Source: Hyphomicrobiales bacterium
GTDB taxonomy: Bacteria; Pseudomonadota; Alphaproteobacteria; Rhizobiales; Rhizobiaceae
Reading direction: 5' to 3'
NCBI GenBank assembly: GCA_900466005.1
Contig: UEGQ01000015.1
Span: 359,737 to 423,736, forward strand
DNA: 64,000 nt
Every line of letters begins with the position of its first letter. The first letter of the stretch is position 1. Position numbers and translations under genes: made by a program. Of the stretch, positions 60,430 through 64,000 are shown in pieces. The notes below the pieces were generated by a model that ran no database searches, was not told the origin of the DNA, and saw only the letters and a list, made by a program, of their open reading frames with translations.

Positions 60430-62043
60430 ATGATCATCAATCCCATCCTGCCGGGCTTCAACCCGGATCCGTCGATCTGCCGGGTCGGGGAGGACTATTT
60501 TATCGCGACCTCCACCTTCGAATGGTATCCCGGCGTGCAGATCCACCACTCGCGGGACCTGGTGAACTGGCGGCTCGTCTGCCGCCCGCTCAATCGTGCA
60601 AGCCAGCTCGACATGCGCGGCAACCCGGACAGTTGCGGTATCTGGGCGCCCTGTCTCTCCTACAGCGAGGGGCTGTTCTGGCTTGTCTATACCGACGTCA
60701 AGCGCTTCGACGGCAATTTCAAGGACGTGCACAATTACATCGTCACTGCGTCCTCCGTCATGGGTGAGTGGTCCGATCCGGTCTACGTGAACTCGTCCGG
60801 CTTCGATCCCTCGCTCTTCCACGACGACGACGAGCGGAAATGGTTCGTCAACATGCAGTGGAACCACCGCACCGAGAGCTACGGCGGGGCGCCGAAGCAT
60901 CCGGCCTTCGACGGCATCCTGCTGCAGGAATGGGACGCCGAGAAGAAGCGGCTCGTCGGGCCGGTCAAAAACATCTTTCCCGGCAGCTCGCTCGGCCTCG
61001 TCGAGGGACCACATCTCTTCAAGCGCAACGGCTGGTACTATTTGACGACCGCCGAAGGCGGCACCGGCTACGACCACGCGGTGACCATGGCCCGTTCGCG
61101 GACCATCGACGGCCCCTACGAGCTCCACCCGGACACCCATCTGATCACCTCCAAGGATCATCCGGAGGCGGTGCTGCAGCGTGCCGGCCACGGCCAGTAT
61201 GTCGAGACGCCGGACGGCACGCCATACCACACCCATCTCTGCGGGCGGCCGCTGCCGCCCAAGCGGCGTTGCACGCTCGGGCGCGAGACGGCGATCCAGA
61301 AATGCGTCTGGCGCGACGACGGCTGGCTCTATCTGGAAGGCGGCGGCCCTGTCCCGTCCGTGGAAGTGCCGGCGCCCGGCGGCGATGTCGCCCGCGAGGA
61401 AGCCCCGGCCGTCATTGCCCATGACTTCGGCGTGCCGGAGCTGCCGGTCGAGTTCCAGTGGCTGCGCTCGCCGGTGCCGGAACGGCTCTTCAGTCTTTCC
61501 GCCCGGCCGGGTTTCCTGCGCCTCTTCGGCCGGGAAAGCATCGGCTCCTGGTTCGAACAGTCGCTCATTGCGCGGAGACAGGAGGATCACCGTTTCCGCG
61601 CCGAAACGTCCCTCGAATTCTCGCCCGACACCTACCAGCAGGTCGCGGGCCTCACCCACTACTATAACCGCTACAAGTTTCATGCGCTCGGCATTACGCT
61701 CCACGAGAAGCGCGGCCGGGTGATCACGATCCTGAGTTGTTCCGGCGACTATCCGAACGGCCGGCTGAGTTTTCCGCTGGACAGCGGGATTGCCGTTCCC
61801 GAAGGCCGGCTCGACCTTGCCATGGAGATCCGCGACAACGATTTGCAGTTCTTCTGGCGGCCGGCCGGTGCCGTCGACTGGAAGCCGGTCGGCCCGGTGC
61901 TGGACGCCGGTGTCGTTTCCGACGAGGGCGGCCGTGGCGAGCACGGTTCCTTCACCGGAGCCTTCGCAGGCATGTTCGCCTTCGACACCAGCGGGCGGGC
62001 GGCGCCCGCCGACTTCAGCCGGTTCGTGTACGGGCGGCTCTAG
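60430..62043 (+). CDS. GH43 family beta-xylosidase/alpha-arabinofuranosidase-like enzyme
   Basis: A 537-residue GH43 enzyme of the XynB type. The five-bladed propeller has the catalytic base Asp13 in GFNPDPSICR, the modulating Asp126 in SGFDPSLF and the general acid Glu192 in LVEGPHLF. The C-terminal jelly-roll (about 340-537; AGLTHYYNRYKFHALGI) completes the subunit. The length matches bacterial beta-xylosidases. It lacks a signal peptide, so it acts on imported xylo- or arabino-oligosaccharides. GGAGGAG precedes the ATG at 60430. Its stop overlaps the convergent formylglutathione hydrolase stop in the shared CTAG. Confidence 0.92.
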   Translation: MIINPILPGFNPDPSICRVGEDYFIATSTFEWYPGVQIHHSRDLVNWRLVCRPLNRASQLDMRGNPDSCGIWAPCLSYSEGLFWLVYTDVKRFDGNFKDVHNYIVTASSVMGEWSDPVYVNSSGFDPSLFHDDDERKWFVNMQWNHRTESYGGAPKHPAFDGILLQEWDAEKKRLVGPVKNIFPGSSLGLVEGPHLFKRNGWYYLTTAEGGTGYDHAVTMARSRTIDGPYELHPDTHLITSKDHPEAVLQRAGHGQYVETPDGTPYHTHLCGRPLPPKRRCTLGRETAIQKCVWRDDGWLYLEGGGPVPSVEVPAPGGDVAREEAPAVIAHDFGVPELPVEFQWLRSPVPERLFSLSARPGFLRLFGRESIGSWFEQSLIARRQEDHRFRAETSLEFSPDTYQQVAGLTHYYNRYKFHALGITLHEKRGRVITILSCSGDYPNGRLSFPLDSGIAVPEGRLDLAMEIRDNDLQFFWRPAGAVDWKPVGPVLDAGVVSDEGGRGEHGSFTGAFAGMFAFDTSGRAAPADFSRFVYGRL

Positions 62044-62873
62044 CCCAGCCGCTCGGCGTGCCAGCGCAGGTGGTCGTCCATGAAGGTCGAGATGAAGTAG
62101 TAGGAGTGGTCGTAGCGCTCGTGCATGCGCAGCCTGAGTCCGATCTCGGTGTCCTTGATCGCGTCCTCGAAGAGCCACGGGCGCAGGCCGTTTTCCAGGA
62201 AGCTGTCGGCGCTGCCCTGGTCGATCAGGAATTCCGGGAAACGGGCACCGTCGGCGACCAGAGCGCAGGCATCGTATTCGCGCCACTTCGCCTTGTCGGG
62301 ACCTAAGTATTTCTCGAAGGCGTCGACCGTCCAGTCGGCCGTCGACGGTTCCACGATCGGTGCGAAGGCGGAGCAGCTTTTAAAGCGCGCGGGGTTCTTC
62401 AGCGCGATCGTCATGGCGCCGTGACCGCCCATCGAATGGCCGAAGATGCCCTGCCGGTCCATGTCGACGCGGAAATGCTCGGCGACGAGCGCCGGGAGTT
62501 CCTCGGCGATGTAGGTGTACATCCGGTAGTTCTCGGCCCAGGGCTCCTGCGTGGCGTCGAGGTACATGCCCGCACCCTTGCCCATCTTCCAGTTGGTGAG
62601 TTCGTCCGGCACGTCATTGCCGCGCGGGCTCGTGTCCGGGCAGACGATGATCAGGCCGAGCTCGGCGGCCATGCGGCGATACTCGCCCTTTTCCATCACG
62701 TTCTGGTGGGTGCAGGTCAGTCCGGAAAGATACCAGAGGACCGGGCGGCGCTCGAGCACGGCCTGCGGCGGCACGAAGACGGCAAAGGTCATCTCGCATT
62801 TGCAGGCGTCCGAATCGTGGGCGAACACGCCCTGCATACCGCCGAAGGCGGTGTTTTGCGACAGGATCTTCAT
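62040..62873 (-). CDS. fghA: S-formylglutathione hydrolase
   Basis: A 277-residue serine hydrolase (esterase D class) that splits S-formylglutathione to formate and glutathione in formaldehyde detoxification. The nucleophile Ser147 is in FGHSMGGHGAM, with an oxyanion-region LSGLTCTHQNVMEK. The ATG at 62873 begins the usual MKILSQN; the frame continues upstream without similarity. The GFA family gene at 17,783 lies far away, so no formaldehyde operon is visible. Confidence 0.94.
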   Translation of the reverse strand: MKILSQNTAFGGMQGVFAHDSDACKCEMTFAVFVPPQAVLERRPVLWYLSGLTCTHQNVMEKGEYRRMAAELGLIIVCPDTSPRGNDVPDELTNWKMGKGAGMYLDATQEPWAENYRMYTYIAEELPALVAEHFRVDMDRQGIFGHSMGGHGAMTIALKNPARFKSCSAFAPIVEPSTADWTVDAFEKYLGPDKAKWREYDACALVADGARFPEFLIDQGSADSFLENGLRPWLFEDAIKDTEIGLRLRMHERYDHSYYFISTFMDDHLRWHAERLG

Positions 62874-62896
62874 CGTATCGTGTGTCCTTTGTTGGT

Positions 62897-63559
62897 TCAG
62901 CCGGCGAGCGAAACCGCGGCGTTCACCGCCGCGGCCAGCAGGACCGTGTTGAAGAAATAGGAGACGACGGCATGCAGCAGGTTGAGCTTGCGCATGGCGG
63001 TCGTCGTTACGGCGGTATCCGAGGTCTGGGCGGTCATCCCGATGACAAAGGAGAAATAGAGGAAATCGTAGCCGCCGGGATCGGTCGTCCCGGGAAAGTC
63101 GAGGCCTCCCCTGTGCAGTCCACTTTCTCCCGGCATGGCCGTCTGCGGCCGCCAGTAGGCATGGGCGTAATGGCTCGCGGCCATCGCGTGGATGGTGAAC
63201 CAGCCGGAGACCACGGCCGCGAAGGCGAGGAAGAGCTTGAGCGCGCGGCTTTCCGCACCATTCAGCACGAAGAAGAGCGAAACGACCGACACGACGGCTG
63301 CGGCAAGCGTGACCGTCAGGATCACCCAGGCGGGCTCGTCGGCGGTGTCGGCATGCCGTTTCAGGAAGGCGGCCGTCAGCCGCGGCAACCGCAGCCACAT
63401 CAGTATCAGGTAGCCGACGAAGAAGGCGATCGGCACGAGCTCCAGAGCAAGCTGCGGTGCAAACAGCATGGCGACCGGTCCAGCCGCGAGCGCGAAGACG
63501 AGCGCACCCAGGAAGGGACCGTGCCGATGTCCGATCACACGTTCGGAGAGTTGCCGCAT
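62897..63559 (-). CDS. DUF1345 membrane protein
   Basis: A 220-residue membrane protein of DUF1345. Several hydrophobic helices are seen (LGALVFALAAGPVAMLFAP, AFFVGYLILMWLRLP, and a C-terminal VSYFFNTVLLAAAVN), with the family-typical segment YDFLYFSFVIGMTAQTSDTAV. Function unknown. The ATG at 63559 has AAGGT upstream. Confidence 0.85.
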   Translation of the reverse strand: MRQLSERVIGHRHGPFLGALVFALAAGPVAMLFAPQLALELVPIAFFVGYLILMWLRLPRLTAAFLKRHADTADEPAWVILTVTLAAAVVSVVSLFFVLNGAESRALKLFLAFAAVVSGWFTIHAMAASHYAHAYWRPQTAMPGESGLHRGGLDFPGTTDPGGYDFLYFSFVIGMTAQTSDTAVTTTAMRKLNLLHAVVSYFFNTVLLAAAVNAAVSLAG

Positions 63560-63654
63560 GCTACCTTGATCCGTCTTCGTCTGTCCGCGGCAAGTCGGCG
63601 GCCGCGTGCGTGCGGTGTCCGCTGCTGCAGGTCGCAGGTCTCCGTGCCCGACCG

Positions 63655-64000
63655 TCACTTTTTCACGCGACGGCAAAGCCTGTCAAAGGTTTCGAGAAAT
63701 TGCGAGCGGTCGCGCGGCGTGAAGGCGGCATTGTAGCCCTTGCTCTCGCCGGTTTCCCTGAGGTGCGCCCCGAGATTGCGCATCGCCGTCGCCATGCCGA
63801 TGTTGGCGGTGTCGAAAATGCGCCCCGTCGGTCCCGTCACCAGCGCGCCGGCGGCCACGCACCGCCCCGCGAGCGGCACGTCCGCCGTCACCACGACGTC
63901 GCCGGGCCCGGCGCACTCGGCGATCCAGTCGTCGGCGGCGTCGAAAGCGCCGGAGACGATGACGTTCTTCACCATCGGATCGCGGGACGGGCGCAGGCCC
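63655..64000 (-). CDS. UPF0178 (YaiI/YqxD, DUF188) protein, 5' end beyond the window
   Basis: The C-terminal two thirds of a YaiI/YqxD-family protein: GAFDAADDWIAECAGPGDVVVTADVPLAGR and a later GYNAAFTPRDRSQFLETFDRL. In-frame codons continue to the window edge (GLRPSRDPM), matching the family segment before this point, so the ATG at 63975 is internal and the true start lies past 64,000. DUF188 proteins may be PIN-like nucleases; the role is unknown. Confidence 0.85.
   Translation of the reverse strand, partial: GLRPSRDPMVKNVIVSGAFDAADDWIAECAGPGDVVVTADVPLAGRCVAAGALVTGPTGRIFDTANIGMATAMRNLGAHLRETGESKGYNAAFTPRDRSQFLETFDRLCRRVKK

Overview
The window looks like a chromosomal segment of an alphaproteobacterium of the order Hyphomicrobiales, most likely a member of the Rhizobiaceae. 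The evidence is high GC content, a cobP-cobW-cobN-cobO arrangement, a complete acpXL-to-lpxXL very-long-chain lipid A cluster, a ccoNOQP-fixGHIS cluster with FNR/FixK boxes and an fnrN-type regulator, and many RIME-like palindromic repeats. The genus cannot be fixed by reading alone. No rRNA, tRNA, CRISPR array, prophage or transposase was seen.

Region 1 (1-26,275) is a large cobalamin (B12) locus in several transcription units: cobP-cobW-cobN, then cobO, then cbiX-cobH-cobL-cobI-cbiG/cobJ-cobM, the opposite-strand pair cbiD-cobK, and cobA-cobB-cobC-cobD joined by 4-bp overlaps. It mixes genes of the early-cobalt route (CbiX, CbiD, a full CbiG domain) with the large subunit of the late aerobic cobaltochelatase (CobN). 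CobG, CobF, CobS and CobT are not seen here. Between the cob units sit accessory genes: a yefM-yoeB toxin-antitoxin pair with its own palindromic operator, a GNAT acetyltransferase, an XRE regulator with a SnoaL-like protein, a TSUP permease, DUF1905 and GFA proteins, a nucleoside hydrolase, and an ArsR/AHSA1 pair preceded by paired inverted repeats. A compact cobalamin-riboswitch-like leader lies before cbiX and a terminator-containing leader lies before cobP. Palindromic repeats fill several intergenic gaps and have also entered the reading frames of cobN (twice) and cbiG/cobJ without breaking them.

Region 2 (26,361-31,289) carries an L,D-transpeptidase, a di-haem cytochrome c peroxidase-like protein, a DUF4142 protein, fnrN, and the divergent hemN. 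An FNR box lies between fnrN and hemN.

Region 3 (31,395-36,840) is the acpXL-fabZXL-fabF2XL-fabF1XL-adh-lpxXL cluster for making and attaching the very-long-chain hydroxylated acyl chain of lipid A. One of its two ketosynthases lacks the catalytic Cys.

Region 4 (37,045-46,888) has a PAS protein and a hemerythrin-like protein, followed by ccoNOQP (cbb3 oxidase) and ccoGHIS (assembly and copper supply). Each of the two oxidase operons has an FNR box, and a strong terminator separates them. With fnrN and hemN this forms a coherent low-oxygen respiration block.

Region 5 (47,013-64,000) starts with 6-phosphogluconate dehydrogenase. It continues with a LacI-controlled glycoside uptake and breakdown operon: binding protein, two permeases, ATPase, GH2 beta-mannosidase-like enzyme, isomerase, Gfo/Idh/MocA oxidoreductase, aldo/keto reductase and GH43 beta-xylosidase-like enzyme. 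The window ends with S-formylglutathione hydrolase, a DUF1345 membrane protein and a UPF0178 (YaiI/YqxD) gene cut by the window edge.
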